NCBI RefSeq assembly: GCF_009687845.1
Contig: NZ_BLAD01000037.1
Location: forward strand, 62,001 to 126,000
Direction: 5' to 3'
Length of the DNA: 64,000 bases
From: Acrocarpospora corrugata
GTDB lineage: Bacteria; Actinomycetota; Actinomycetes; Streptosporangiales; Streptosporangiaceae
In this document: in pieces, positions 24,882 through 35,446 of the stretch
Position numbering within the stretch: position 1 is the stretch's first letter
Layout of the letters: each line of letters begins with the position of its first letter
Notes under the pieces: model-generated
Told to the model about the DNA's origin: nothing
The model's database searches: none
Seen by the model: the letters and a program-made list of their open reading frames with translations, nothing else
Program-made: the position numbers and the translations under genes

Positions 24882-27760
24882 CAGCGCACCGCCTCTGGGC
24901 TGAGCCGGAACAGGTCGCGCAGCTGGTCGGCGGACAGGTCGGCGAGCCAGTCCTCGCCGCCGCCGACCACGCTCTCGGCCAGCGCCAGCTTGCGTTCGAT
25001 CATCTCGTCCACCCGCTCCTCCAGCGTGCCCACACAGATGAACTTCCTGACCTGCACGTTCCGGGTCTGCCCGATCCGGAACGCGCGGTCGGTGGCCTGG
25101 TTCTCCACCGCCGGGTTCCACCAGCGGTCGATGTGCACGACGTGGTTGGCGGCGGTCAGGTTCAGCCCGACCCCGGCCGCCTTCAACGACAGCAGGAAGA
25201 TCATCGGCTCGTCGTCCCGCTGGAAGCGCTCGACCAGCTCGTCCCGCCGCCGCTTGCTCAGGCCGCCGTGCAGCCAGAGCACCGGCCGGTCCAGCTTGGA
25301 CTCCAGGTACGGCTGGAGCATCGTGCCGAACTCCGCGTACTGCGTGAAGACCAGCGCCTTGTCGCCCTCTTCCAGGATCTCCTCGGCCATCTCCTCCAGC
25401 CGGGCCAGCTTGCCGGAGCGGCCGTCCAGCCGGGAGCCGTCCTTCAGCAGGTGGGCGGGATGGTTGCAGACCTGTTTGAGGCGGGTCATGGTGGCCAGCA
25501 CGTTGCCGCGCCGCTCGATGCCCTCGCTGCTCTCGATCCGGCCCATCATGTCGGCCACCACCGCCTGGTAGAGGCGGGCCTGCTCGGGGGTGAGCGTGCA
25601 CCAGACCTTCATCTCCAGCTTGTCCGGCAGGTCGGAGATGATCGTCTTGTCGGTCTTGAGGCGGCGCAGCACGAACGGCCCGGTGGCCCGGCGCAGCCCC
25701 CGCATCGCGTTGTCGTCCCGGCGGGACTCGATCGGGTCCTGGTAGCGGGTCCGGAACGCCCGCGCCGGGCCGAGCAGCCCCGGATTGCAGAACTCCATGA
25801 TCGACCACAGCTCGGACAGGTGGTTCTCGACCGGGGTGCCGGTCAGCGCCAGTTTGGTCCTGGCCCGGATCTGCCGGACCGCCTGGGCCTGCCTGGTCGC
25901 ACTGTTCTTGATCGCCTGGGCTTCGTCGCAGACGACCCGCTCCCAGCCCTGCCGGGCCAGCGACGGCAGGTCGCGCAGGGCGGTGCCGTAGGTGGTGATC
26001 ACCAGGTCGGCGGCCCGGATCGCGTCTGCCAGCTCGGCGTTTCTGTGGCGGGAACCGCCGTGATGGATGTAGACGCGCAGGCTGGGCGCGAACCTGGCGG
26101 CCTCCTTCTGCCAGTTGTTGATCAGCGACATCGGGCAGACCAGCAGGGTGGCCGGCGGGGTCGCGCCGTCCTCCCGCTCGGCCAGCATCAGCGAGAGCGT
26201 GATGATCGTCTTGCCCAGGCCCATGTCGTCGGCGAGGATCCCGCCGAGGCCGAGCCCCGACAGGAACCCCAGCCAGGCCAGCCCGCGCTCCTGGTAGGGC
26301 CGGAGCACGCCGTTCAGGGTGGCCGGGGTGGGCACGGGGCGCAGCCGGCGTTCGGTCTCGCCGGAGAGCAGGTCGCCGAGCAGGCCGTCGGCGTCCACCT
26401 CGACCAGCGGCAGCTCCTCCGCGCCGCCGAGCACGACCTCGCGGATGACGTCGCCCACGGTCAGCTCGACGACCCGCCGATCCTCGACCGCGCGCAGCGC
26501 GGCCTTCAGCTGGCGGTCGTCCAGCTCCACCCACTCGCCGCGGACCCGGACCAGCGGCACCTTGAGCCGGGCCAGCTCGGCCAGTTCGGCCTCGTCGATG
26601 ACCTGGTCGCCGACGGCCAGGTCCATCCGGAAGTCGACCAGCTCGCGGAGCCCGAGGTTGGGCGGCCCCGGGCGGGATCGGGTGGTCATCTTCAGGCCCA
26701 GCCGGGTCCTGCCCACCCAGGAGGGCAGCACCACGCCGTACCCAGCCGCCTCCAGCAGGGGCGCGGAGTGGCGCAGGAACGCGAACGCGCCCCTGGTGTC
26801 CACGGCCAGCCTGTCCGGGCGTCGCATCCGCAGGGCCCGGTCCAGGTCCGGGTAGAGCCGGACCGCGCGGCGCAGCCCGGCCCGCAGCAGCTCCTGCGGG
26901 TCCGACACGCCGGGGAACTCCGCGCCCGCCCACACTTCCGCCGCCGTGGCCCGCAGATCCGGTTCGTCGGCGGAGCGCAGCCCGAACTCCACCAGCCACT
27001 GGCCGTCCGCCTCCGGCTCAACCAGCCGGAACTCGACCACTACCGGACCGCCGAGCCCTTGCGCCGCCTCAAACCACCCGTTCAGCGCCCGCGACAGGTA
27101 GAAGGCCTCGACCGGCTCCACCTCGTCCAGCCGCGGGTTCGCGTCGGTGAGCGCCAGCAGCCACCGATCCGCCAGCGCGCTCTTCCGCCCCGGCCGGTAC
27201 GCCCCGATCAGCCGCTCAGGAAACGCCTTACGCGCGGTCGAATCCACCAGCTCCGTCAGCGCCCCCAGCAGCACCTCACTGGACCGCCCCTCCTCCTCCA
27301 CGGCCCGGCACACCGGCGGCATCGCCTCCGCCAGCTCCCGGAACCGCGCCGCGTCCGCCCCGGTCAGCACCGGCCGCCAGCGCGCCTCGTCGGTCGCCAG
27401 CCACGGCAGGATGCGCCCCCGCCGGACCAGATCACGCGCGAAATCCCCAACAATCCCGAAATATCGCACCGAAGGCCCAGGAATCGCGTCGATCCCCTCC
27501 GGCGCGTACGGCATGATCGGCACCCGCCACCGCGCCAGCCGCGGATTCCGCACCGTGACATCGGCCCCGAGCTCCGGCGACGGCACCGGCCCCCGCGCCG
27601 AACTGGGCAGCAGCAGCACGACGGATTCGGCCGCCGGCACCGCGAACGGATGGTCCCGGACCTCGGCGCGGGAGTGCGTGATGAACGGGAGCGTCCCGTC
27701 CTCGGCCCACGACGCCAGCCGCCCCCCGGCCCAGATCGCGTGCAGCACCCTCGTCACCAC
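24881..27760 (-). CDS. SNF2-family DNA-dependent ATPase/helicase
   Basis: About 959 residues. The N-terminal half (SNF2 helicase-associated region) is followed by the RecA-like core. Motif I is ADDMGLGKT, motif II is DEAQAIKN, then LTGTPVENHLSELWSI, ALVFTQYAEF and the C-terminal RIGQTRNVQVRKFI (motif VI). It should be a cytosolic ATP-driven DNA translocase. The GTG at 27760 (VVTRVLHAIWAGGRLASW) is the usual N-terminus of actinobacterial members; a GTG at 27850 would add 30 poorly fitting residues. No SWIM zinc-finger gene, often next door in other genomes, is present. Confidence 0.88.
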   Translation of the reverse strand: MVTRVLHAIWAGGRLASWAEDGTLPFITHSRAEVRDHPFAVPAAESVVLLLPSSARGPVPSPELGADVTVRNPRLARWRVPIMPYAPEGIDAIPGPSVRYFGIVGDFARDLVRRGRILPWLATDEARWRPVLTGADAARFRELAEAMPPVCRAVEEEGRSSEVLLGALTELVDSTARKAFPERLIGAYRPGRKSALADRWLLALTDANPRLDEVEPVEAFYLSRALNGWFEAAQGLGGPVVVEFRLVEPEADGQWLVEFGLRSADEPDLRATAAEVWAGAEFPGVSDPQELLRAGLRRAVRLYPDLDRALRMRRPDRLAVDTRGAFAFLRHSAPLLEAAGYGVVLPSWVGRTRLGLKMTTRSRPGPPNLGLRELVDFRMDLAVGDQVIDEAELAELARLKVPLVRVRGEWVELDDRQLKAALRAVEDRRVVELTVGDVIREVVLGGAEELPLVEVDADGLLGDLLSGETERRLRPVPTPATLNGVLRPYQERGLAWLGFLSGLGLGGILADDMGLGKTIITLSLMLAEREDGATPPATLLVCPMSLINNWQKEAARFAPSLRVYIHHGGSRHRNAELADAIRAADLVITTYGTALRDLPSLARQGWERVVCDEAQAIKNSATRQAQAVRQIRARTKLALTGTPVENHLSELWSIMEFCNPGLLGPARAFRTRYQDPIESRRDDNAMRGLRRATGPFVLRRLKTDKTIISDLPDKLEMKVWCTLTPEQARLYQAVVADMMGRIESSEGIERRGNVLATMTRLKQVCNHPAHLLKDGSRLDGRSGKLARLEEMAEEILEEGDKALVFTQYAEFGTMLQPYLESKLDRPVLWLHGGLSKRRRDELVERFQRDDEPMIFLLSLKAAGVGLNLTAANHVVHIDRWWNPAVENQATDRAFRIGQTRNVQVRKFICVGTLEERVDEMIERKLALAESVVGGGEDWLADLSADQLRDLFRLSPEAVR

Positions 27761-27888
27761 AGCGTTCAAGCTAGCAGCGACGGCGGAGTGCCCCGGAACC
27801 TCCCACCCACCCTCGGTCGTTCCCCTGTTGGCAGTTCGTAGCCAGATCACCCTGGCGGGCCATGTCGGCTATTGAAAGGATCCGCCCT

Positions 27889-29673
27889 GTGATCCAGTTC
27901 TCCCTGGTGCCGATGTCGCTGCGCCGGCGGTTCAAGATAGAGGCGCTCCTCGCCCAAGATGAGGAGAGCGACCTCTACCTCGCCCAGCCCAGAAACGGCG
28001 AGCTGCTCGGACCGGTGGCGCTCCGCGTCTACCAGGCGGGCCGCTGGCTCGACGAGGACCTGCTGGCGAAGCTGACCGGGCAGCCGCCGGCCGGTCTGAT
28101 CGCCTACGGGCGGGCGGGTTCCGGCGACGGCGACGTGCCGTGGCTGGTCCAGACGCACCTGCCCGGGGGCTCGCTGCGCTCCCTGATGACCGGCGAGCCG
28201 TGGAACGAGGAACGGACCAGGGAGGTCGTCGCCTCGATCGCCGCGCTGGCCGCCGAATGGCGGGCCGTCACCGGCCAGGAACTCCCCGACGTCCGCCCCG
28301 AGGACCTGCTGGCCGGCGGCTTCGAGCCGCTCACCCTCGTCCTCGGCCTGATCCCGCGCCCCGTCCGGTACGGCTGGTCCCAGCCGCCGCCCCCGGACAG
28401 CGTCGCCGGCGGCCAGGACCTCTGGTGGTCGCTCGGCGTCATCGTGCACGAACTCCTCACCGGGCGGCCGCCCCGGTTCGAGCCGGGCGACCCGGCCGTC
28501 GACCTCGGGGACACCGACCTCGACGCCGGACTCGGGCGCTGGCAGCACCTGCTGGGCGGCCTGCTCACCGTCGACCCGGCCGCCCGCTGGACGGGCCGCG
28601 AAGTCGCCGTCTGGCTGGCCGGCGGCACCCCCGCCGTGACCCCCGACCGGGTGCCGGGCCCGATCACCTTCGAAGGCCGCGAGCACCGCACCCCGGCCGC
28701 CCTGATCACCCACATGACCGCGCACCCCGCCGACACCGAACGCTGGTGGCTGAACGGCGGCGACGTGCTGCTGGTCAACTGGCTCGACCTGGACGTCGCC
28801 GACAGGACCCTGGACCGGTCGCTGCTGGACGCCACGCCCCCGCTCGTCCTGACCGGCCTGGCCGCCACTCACATCCCGGCCAGGCGGCCCAGGTACCGCG
28901 GCTTCGCGGTGGACGCCGACGGGCTGATCGAGCTGGCCGGCGGCGACTCGACCGGGCACCTCGTGCTGGCCGAGGTCGTCTCCACCGGGGCGCTGGCGCA
29001 CGCCGCCCGGCACCGCTGCGAACATCGGGCCTGCCACGCGGGCGGCTTCGACGGGTGCCGGGAACTGACCCGGGTGCTCACCGACCTGCCGATCATCCTG
29101 GCCCAGGCCCGCGACGTGCTCGACCAGATGCGCGAGCGGACCGGCGAGATCGCCGCCAGGGAGTGGAACCGCGGCGTCGCGGTCGCCGTGCAGACCACCC
29201 TCGACCCGGCCAGCGTCCGCGCCCACCGGCGCAGGCTCAGGCTGGCCGGGATCTCCTCGCTGGGCCGGGGCGGGCCCGCCTGGGTCGGCTGGTGGCGGGA
29301 GCAGCGCAGGTACGCCCTGGACGGCCGGGTCGACGAGCTCGCCACCCGGGTCGCGCTGATGATCGTCGTGCTGCTCACGGCCGGAGCCGAGACGCTCGGC
29401 AAGCAGCTGGCCGACGAGAACAAGCAGGAGATGCTCCGCCGCCGTGACCAGGCCACCGACCAGGGCCGCGCGCTGCTGGCCCGGGGGCGGGAAGGCGCGC
29501 TCACCCTGCTCGGCGAGGTGCGGGTGCGGGGGCCGATCCTGTTCCGGCGGCTCATGCTGCTGCTGATGGACGGGGGAGACAAGGCCCGCGCGGGCTCCAA
29601 GGTCCTCAGGTCCCGGCTGCGGAACCGGTACGCGCGCTACCAGCACGACCGCCGTACCAAGATCAGGTCTTGA
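27889..29673 (+). CDS. Membrane pseudokinase-like protein
   Basis: About 594 residues from a GTG with GAAAGGA 8 bases upstream; an ATG at 27862 has no such site. The first 250 residues follow a protein-kinase plan but key residues are changed. There is no glycine loop (LLAQDEESDLYLA), the ATP lysine position reads VALRVY, the catalytic loop reads LPDVRPEDLL and no DFG is seen, while DLWWSLGVIVHELLTGRPP is well kept. A middle region has a CEHRACHAGGFDGC cysteine/histidine cluster. A hydrophobic helix (VALMIVVLLTAG) is followed by a basic tail of about 90 residues. It is divergent from the SNF2 gene. Function is unknown. Confidence 0.7.
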   Translation: MIQFSLVPMSLRRRFKIEALLAQDEESDLYLAQPRNGELLGPVALRVYQAGRWLDEDLLAKLTGQPPAGLIAYGRAGSGDGDVPWLVQTHLPGGSLRSLMTGEPWNEERTREVVASIAALAAEWRAVTGQELPDVRPEDLLAGGFEPLTLVLGLIPRPVRYGWSQPPPPDSVAGGQDLWWSLGVIVHELLTGRPPRFEPGDPAVDLGDTDLDAGLGRWQHLLGGLLTVDPAARWTGREVAVWLAGGTPAVTPDRVPGPITFEGREHRTPAALITHMTAHPADTERWWLNGGDVLLVNWLDLDVADRTLDRSLLDATPPLVLTGLAATHIPARRPRYRGFAVDADGLIELAGGDSTGHLVLAEVVSTGALAHAARHRCEHRACHAGGFDGCRELTRVLTDLPIILAQARDVLDQMRERTGEIAAREWNRGVAVAVQTTLDPASVRAHRRRLRLAGISSLGRGGPAWVGWWREQRRYALDGRVDELATRVALMIVVLLTAGAETLGKQLADENKQEMLRRRDQATDQGRALLARGREGALTLLGEVRVRGPILFRRLMLLLMDGGDKARAGSKVLRSRLRNRYARYQHDRRTKIRS

Positions 29674-30514
29674 CGCCGACGGCGCCCAGCATCGGGACGT
29701 CGGGGTCGCACGGCAGGGTCAGCTCGTCCGGCCGCCACCGGCGGACGCCCACCAGGCCGGGTTCGGCCAGGGTGAGCCCGGCGAAGAACTCCGCGATCGC
29801 GGCGGGGGAGCGGGGCACGGCGGGGGCGCTGGCGCGTTCGTAGATGAACTCCAGCGGCAGCAGCGACGGCTCCCGCCGGGCGTGCGAGATCACCAGGCAG
29901 GAGCCGGGCGGCAGGCCCGCCATCAGGGCGGCCACCGCCTGGTGCGGCTCGGCCGAGTCCGGCAGGTGGTGCAGCAGCGAGGTCAGCAGCACCGCCACCG
30001 GCTGGGACAGGTCGAACAGGTCCCTGACCTGCTCGTCGGCCAGCAGGTCGCCCGGTTTGCGGATGTCCCCGGCGATCGCCCTGGTCCGCGGGTCCCTGGC
30101 CAGCAGGGCGCGGGCGTGCGCCAGCACCACCGGGTCGTTGTCGGCGTAGATCACCCGAGCGTCCGGGCCGGCCCGGCGCGCCATCTCGTGCGTGTTGTCC
30201 CGGGACGGCAGGCCGACGCCGACGTCCAGGAACTGGCGGATGCCGCGCTCCCCGGCCAGGAAGGCGATCGCGCGGGCCGCGAACCGGCGGTTGGCCCAGG
30301 CGGTCTCCCGGGTCAGCGGCACCCGGCGGAGCACCTCGTCGGCGCAGGCCCGGTCGATCAGGGTGTTGTCCTTGCCGCCGAGATAGTAGTCGTGCATCCG
30401 GGCCACGTTCGGCCTTCTGACGTCGATTCCCCCAGGCAGCGGCGGAAGTGGGGGCATCCGGAATTTCACGTCCCTAGAAAAGGGGATTCCCCCTGATTCA
30501 GGGGTAGCCCGCAC
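29663..30514 (-). CDS. SAM-dependent methyltransferase, DUF574 (PF04672) type
   Basis: Up to 283 residues. The start of the conserved domain is IDVRRPNVARMHDYYLGGKDNTLIDRACAD, followed by FLDVGVGLPSRDNTHE (SAM motif I variant), VIYADNDPVVLAHARALL and PVAVLLTSLLHHLPD. This is the common actinomycete S-adenosyl methyltransferase family of unknown substrate. Several starts are possible (GTG 30514, GTG 30469, ATG 30457) and none has a convincing ribosome-binding site, so the N-terminus is uncertain. Its last 11 bases overlap the convergent pseudokinase gene. Confidence 0.82.
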   Translation of the reverse strand: MRATPESGGIPFSRDVKFRMPPLPPLPGGIDVRRPNVARMHDYYLGGKDNTLIDRACADEVLRRVPLTRETAWANRRFAARAIAFLAGERGIRQFLDVGVGLPSRDNTHEMARRAGPDARVIYADNDPVVLAHARALLARDPRTRAIAGDIRKPGDLLADEQVRDLFDLSQPVAVLLTSLLHHLPDSAEPHQAVAALMAGLPPGSCLVISHARREPSLLPLEFIYERASAPAVPRSPAAIAEFFAGLTLAEPGLVGVRRWRPDELTLPCDPDVPMLGAVGVKT

Positions 30515-30534
30515 GGGTGGCCACTCAGGGACGT

Positions 30535-30870
30535 TCAGGTATCAAGCGGAACCACATAGACATTCGCGAACCAGGTCCGTACCGACGCGGCGTGCAGATG
30601 CCCGGAAATGCCGCGATCGCCTTCCACGGCCATCACCGCGTGAATATGCGGATCGCCGCCGACGATCTCCCCGGTGCCGGTCATCTCCGCCGGAAAGTCA
30701 TAGTCGGTAACGATGTCCTTGGTCGCGTCGTGCGCCGGCATGGTGGAGATGCGGAACGAATCCACGCCGCCGATCAGGGAGACGATCGCGCCGCGGGTGA
30801 CGCCCAGTTCGGCCAGCCTGGCGCGCAGGGTCGCCACCAGTTCGCCGTTCTTGATTTCGATCAGATGCAA
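30535..30870 (-). CDS. PPC/DUF296 domain protein
   Basis: A 111-residue single-domain protein. ELVATLRARLAELGVTRGAIVSLIGGVDSFRIS opens it, and EIVGGDPHIHAVMAVEGDRGISGHLHAASVRTWFANVYVV contains the GxPHxHA ... GHL histidine set of PPC (plant and prokaryote conserved, DUF296) proteins. These form trimers and in bacteria are of unclear function. The TTG at 30870 has GGAG about 7 bases upstream and lies inside the end of the XRE gene (10-base overlap), so the pair is translationally coupled. Confidence 0.78.
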   Translation of the reverse strand: MHLIEIKNGELVATLRARLAELGVTRGAIVSLIGGVDSFRISTMPAHDATKDIVTDYDFPAEMTGTGEIVGGDPHIHAVMAVEGDRGISGHLHAASVRTWFANVYVVPLDT

Positions 30871-31640
30871 GGGTCCACTCCGTTGAGGATCATGCCGATG
30901 GTGCGGATGTTCTCCGGGATCGGTTCGGAACGCAGCGCGGCCCGCAGCGCCGAGGTGGTCTCCTCGGCCGGGTGGTCGCGCAGCAGCAGCGCGGAACACC
31001 AGCGCGCGCCCGCGTCCCGGGGGTTGTAGAGCTCCCTGATCAGGGCCTGCGGGCTGGTGCCGACCCGGCCGCCGACCGCGCTCAGGTAGAGGTCGCGGAC
31101 CTCGCGGTCGCGGCGCAGGGCGTGCGCCGCGGAGTCGATCAGGTCGGGCTTCGCCGACTTGGCGACGATGCCGCAGGCGTTCACCCGGAGCACCGCCGGG
31201 CCGTCGTCCAGCCAGCGCGCCAGCTGCCGCTCGCTGCCCGCGTCGGAGGCGGCGAAGTGTGAGATGAGCAGGTCGGTCTCGTGCGAGGTCTGCACGGTGG
31301 CCAGCACCCCCGCGTCGCCCCCCGCGATCGACGACACGATCTCGGCGGCCGAATCCCGGTTCAGCGCCGGCCCCAGCGGGGCGAGCGCGCCGATGGCCGC
31401 GGAGACCACGAACGTGCGCCGCTTCAATTGCCCGGACTCCAGCACACTCACATCCACGCCCAGCGCGCGCGCCAGATGCGGAAGCCAGAAGGTGGGATAA
31501 CGCTTCCCGTTCTCCCAGCGCGACACCATCTCACGAGTAACCGTAGAACGTCCGGAAATATCACAACAAAGGCGTGCAAGCTCGGCTTGCGATATTCCGG
31601 CGGCTTCCCGGAGGTCTTTGAGCAGGGGACCGATCGCCAC
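30861..31640 (-). CDS. XRE-family helix-turn-helix regulator
   Basis: A 259-residue protein from a GTG start. The N-terminal helix-turn-helix is LREAAGISQAELARLCCDISGRSTVTREMVSRWENGKRYPT (about 10-50). A hydrophobic RRTFVVSAAIGALAPLG stretch follows, then a helical C-terminal domain of about 150 residues like those in actinomycete regulators whose C-terminus senses an unknown signal. It is the first gene of a two-gene unit with the PPC protein. The 170 bases upstream hold the GH9 terminator hairpin and otherwise nothing I recognise. Confidence 0.8.
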   Translation of the reverse strand: MAIGPLLKDLREAAGISQAELARLCCDISGRSTVTREMVSRWENGKRYPTFWLPHLARALGVDVSVLESGQLKRRTFVVSAAIGALAPLGPALNRDSAAEIVSSIAGGDAGVLATVQTSHETDLLISHFAASDAGSERQLARWLDDGPAVLRVNACGIVAKSAKPDLIDSAAHALRRDREVRDLYLSAVGGRVGTSPQALIRELYNPRDAGARWCSALLLRDHPAEETTSALRAALRSEPIPENIRTIGMILNGVDPCI

Positions 31641-31762
31641 AAATCAGATCGTACGCCGCAAGGGCTGCCGGTGGCTTTGGAAAAAGAAAGGGTCCGGGGA
31701 GGACATGGGTCAGGCATGCCCGCCCCGGACCGGGAGGGTCGGGCCCGGAGGGACCCAGGGGG

Positions 31763-31801
31763 CCCGCCTCCCCCAGAGGGGTCCTTCTGGGGGAAGGCGG
31801 G
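31763..31801 (-). terminator. Strong hairpin downstream of the GH9 gene
   Basis: CCCGCCTCCCCCAGA (31763-31777) pairs with TCTGGGGG-A-AGGCGGG (31786-31801), a 15-bp stem with one bulged A. It lies 12 bases beyond the GH9 stop. There is no T-tract on either strand, so termination may be inefficient or it may mainly protect the 3' end. Confidence 0.6.
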
Positions 31802-31812
31802 CGGCTCGGAGG

Positions 31813-34296
<2,484 letters not shown>

Positions 34297-35157
34297 CTAG
34301 CCGTTCTGGTCGAGCGCGGTGACTCGCCGCGCGGCCTCGTCGTCGGCCTCGGTGGCGTTGAGGGAGCTGGAGAAGTAGAAGACGCCGCCGCCGGTGGCCG
34401 AGAGGGTGAACCTGGCGGCGCCGCCGGCGTTGTCGGCGTCCTGGGCCGCCGAGACGGCGACGTTCTGGGCGATGTTCCAGGTGGCGGGGGTGAACGTCAG
34501 CGTGGTCGGGGACGCGGACAGGTCGGCGTCACCCCCGCTCGTCTTGGTGACCGTCACCGTCACGTTGGAGTTGGGCCGCAGGGACAGCTTCACCCCGGCG
34601 GTGGCGCTGCCGCCCTCCGGCACCGCCAGCGACGTCGGGGTCACCGCGACGTAACCGTCCGGCTGGAGCGTGGGGGTGGGGGTCGGCGACGGGCTGGGCG
34701 ACGGCGTTCCGCCGCAGGTCACGCCGTTCACCTTGAAGCCGGCCGGCTTCGGGTTGCTCCCGGTCCAGGTGCCGTTGAAGCCGAGGCCGGCCGTCGCGTT
34801 CGTGCCCAGGGCGCCGTTCCACGGCATGTTGGTGGCGGTCACGCCGGCGCCGGACTGCGTCCAGTTGGCGGCCCAGCCCTGGGTCAGCCGCTGGCTGCCC
34901 GGGAAGGCGAAGGTGAGCGACCAGGCGGAGATCGGGTCTCCGGTGTTCCGTATCGTGACAGCGGCGCTGAACCCACCCTGACCTGGGCCGGAAGTCCAGT
35001 CGGTGGAGGTGTAGGCGACGTCGCAGGCGACGGCGGCGGACGCGGGCGACTGGGCCAGGCCGGTCATGGCACCGGCGCACAACGTGATCACGGCAGCCCA
35101 CACCGCGCGTCTCCGCCGACGTGGGAGCGCTCCCGTAGCAAGAGCTCTTTTGTGCAT
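34297..35157 (-). CDS. Secreted CBM2 protein lacking a catalytic domain
   Basis: About 286 residues from the ATG at 35157 (GGAG about 10 bases upstream). An Arg-rich start and hydrophobic stretch form the export signal ending SPASAA. A CBM2 domain follows (ACDVAYTSTDWTSGPGQGGFSAAVTIRNTG ... GFNGTWTGSNPKP), then a short Ser/Pro/Thr linker. The last domain of about 105 residues (VAVTPTSLAVPEGGSATAGVKLSL ... FTPATWNIAQNVAVSAAQDAD ... NATEADDE) usually joins a CBM to an enzyme module. The protein stops just after it, so the catalytic domain is missing, and no remnant is seen in the 140 bases before GH9. It could serve as a cellulose-binding accessory protein or be a truncated enzyme. Confidence 0.82.
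   Translation of the reverse strand: MHKRALATGALPRRRRRAVWAAVITLCAGAMTGLAQSPASAAVACDVAYTSTDWTSGPGQGGFSAAVTIRNTGDPISAWSLTFAFPGSQRLTQGWAANWTQSGAGVTATNMPWNGALGTNATAGLGFNGTWTGSNPKPAGFKVNGVTCGGTPSPSPSPTPTPTLQPDGYVAVTPTSLAVPEGGSATAGVKLSLRPNSNVTVTVTKTSGGDADLSASPTTLTFTPATWNIAQNVAVSAAQDADNAGGAARFTLSATGGGVFYFSSSLNATEADDEAARRVTALDQNG
35122..35135. promoter_or_regulatory. Second CebR/CelR box (inside the CBM2 signal peptide codons)
   Basis: TGGGAGCGCTCCCG differs from the CebR/CelR consensus TGGGAGCGCTCCCA only in the last base. It lies within codons 8-12 of the CBM2 gene, so a bound repressor would act as a downstream roadblock together with the upstream box 129 bases away. Confidence 0.75.
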
Positions 35158-35250
35158 CAGAGAAGGTTCTCCAAAGTGCGTCGGGGCGCATCGGACGGGA
35201 AAACCCTCTTCGCGCCGACGCTGATCGAAGTCCAACTGGCCTTGCTAACA

Positions 35251-35264
35251 TGGGAGCGCTCCCA
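35251..35264. promoter_or_regulatory. Perfect CebR/CelR box
   Basis: TGGGAGCGCTCCCA matches exactly the 14-bp operator of the cellobiose-responsive LacI-family repressors CebR (Streptomyces) and CelR (Thermobifida). It stands 94 bases upstream of the CBM2 start and should make the cellulose locus cellobiose-inducible. No cebR gene is in this window. Confidence 0.9.
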
Positions 35265-35446
35265 CATATGAATTGTCGGGAGTGCCTCAGTGATGTCAAT
35301 CGATCGCCGCCGAACATTCCCGCCGCCGACCGGGCGGCGTACCCCGGACTGGTCTTTTACCGGGAGCCCCGGCAGACCGGCTTTTTGCGGGACTGAAACT
35401 TTCAGTTGTTACCCATGGGTTTCGCCTCTGTGAACGGATCGACACC

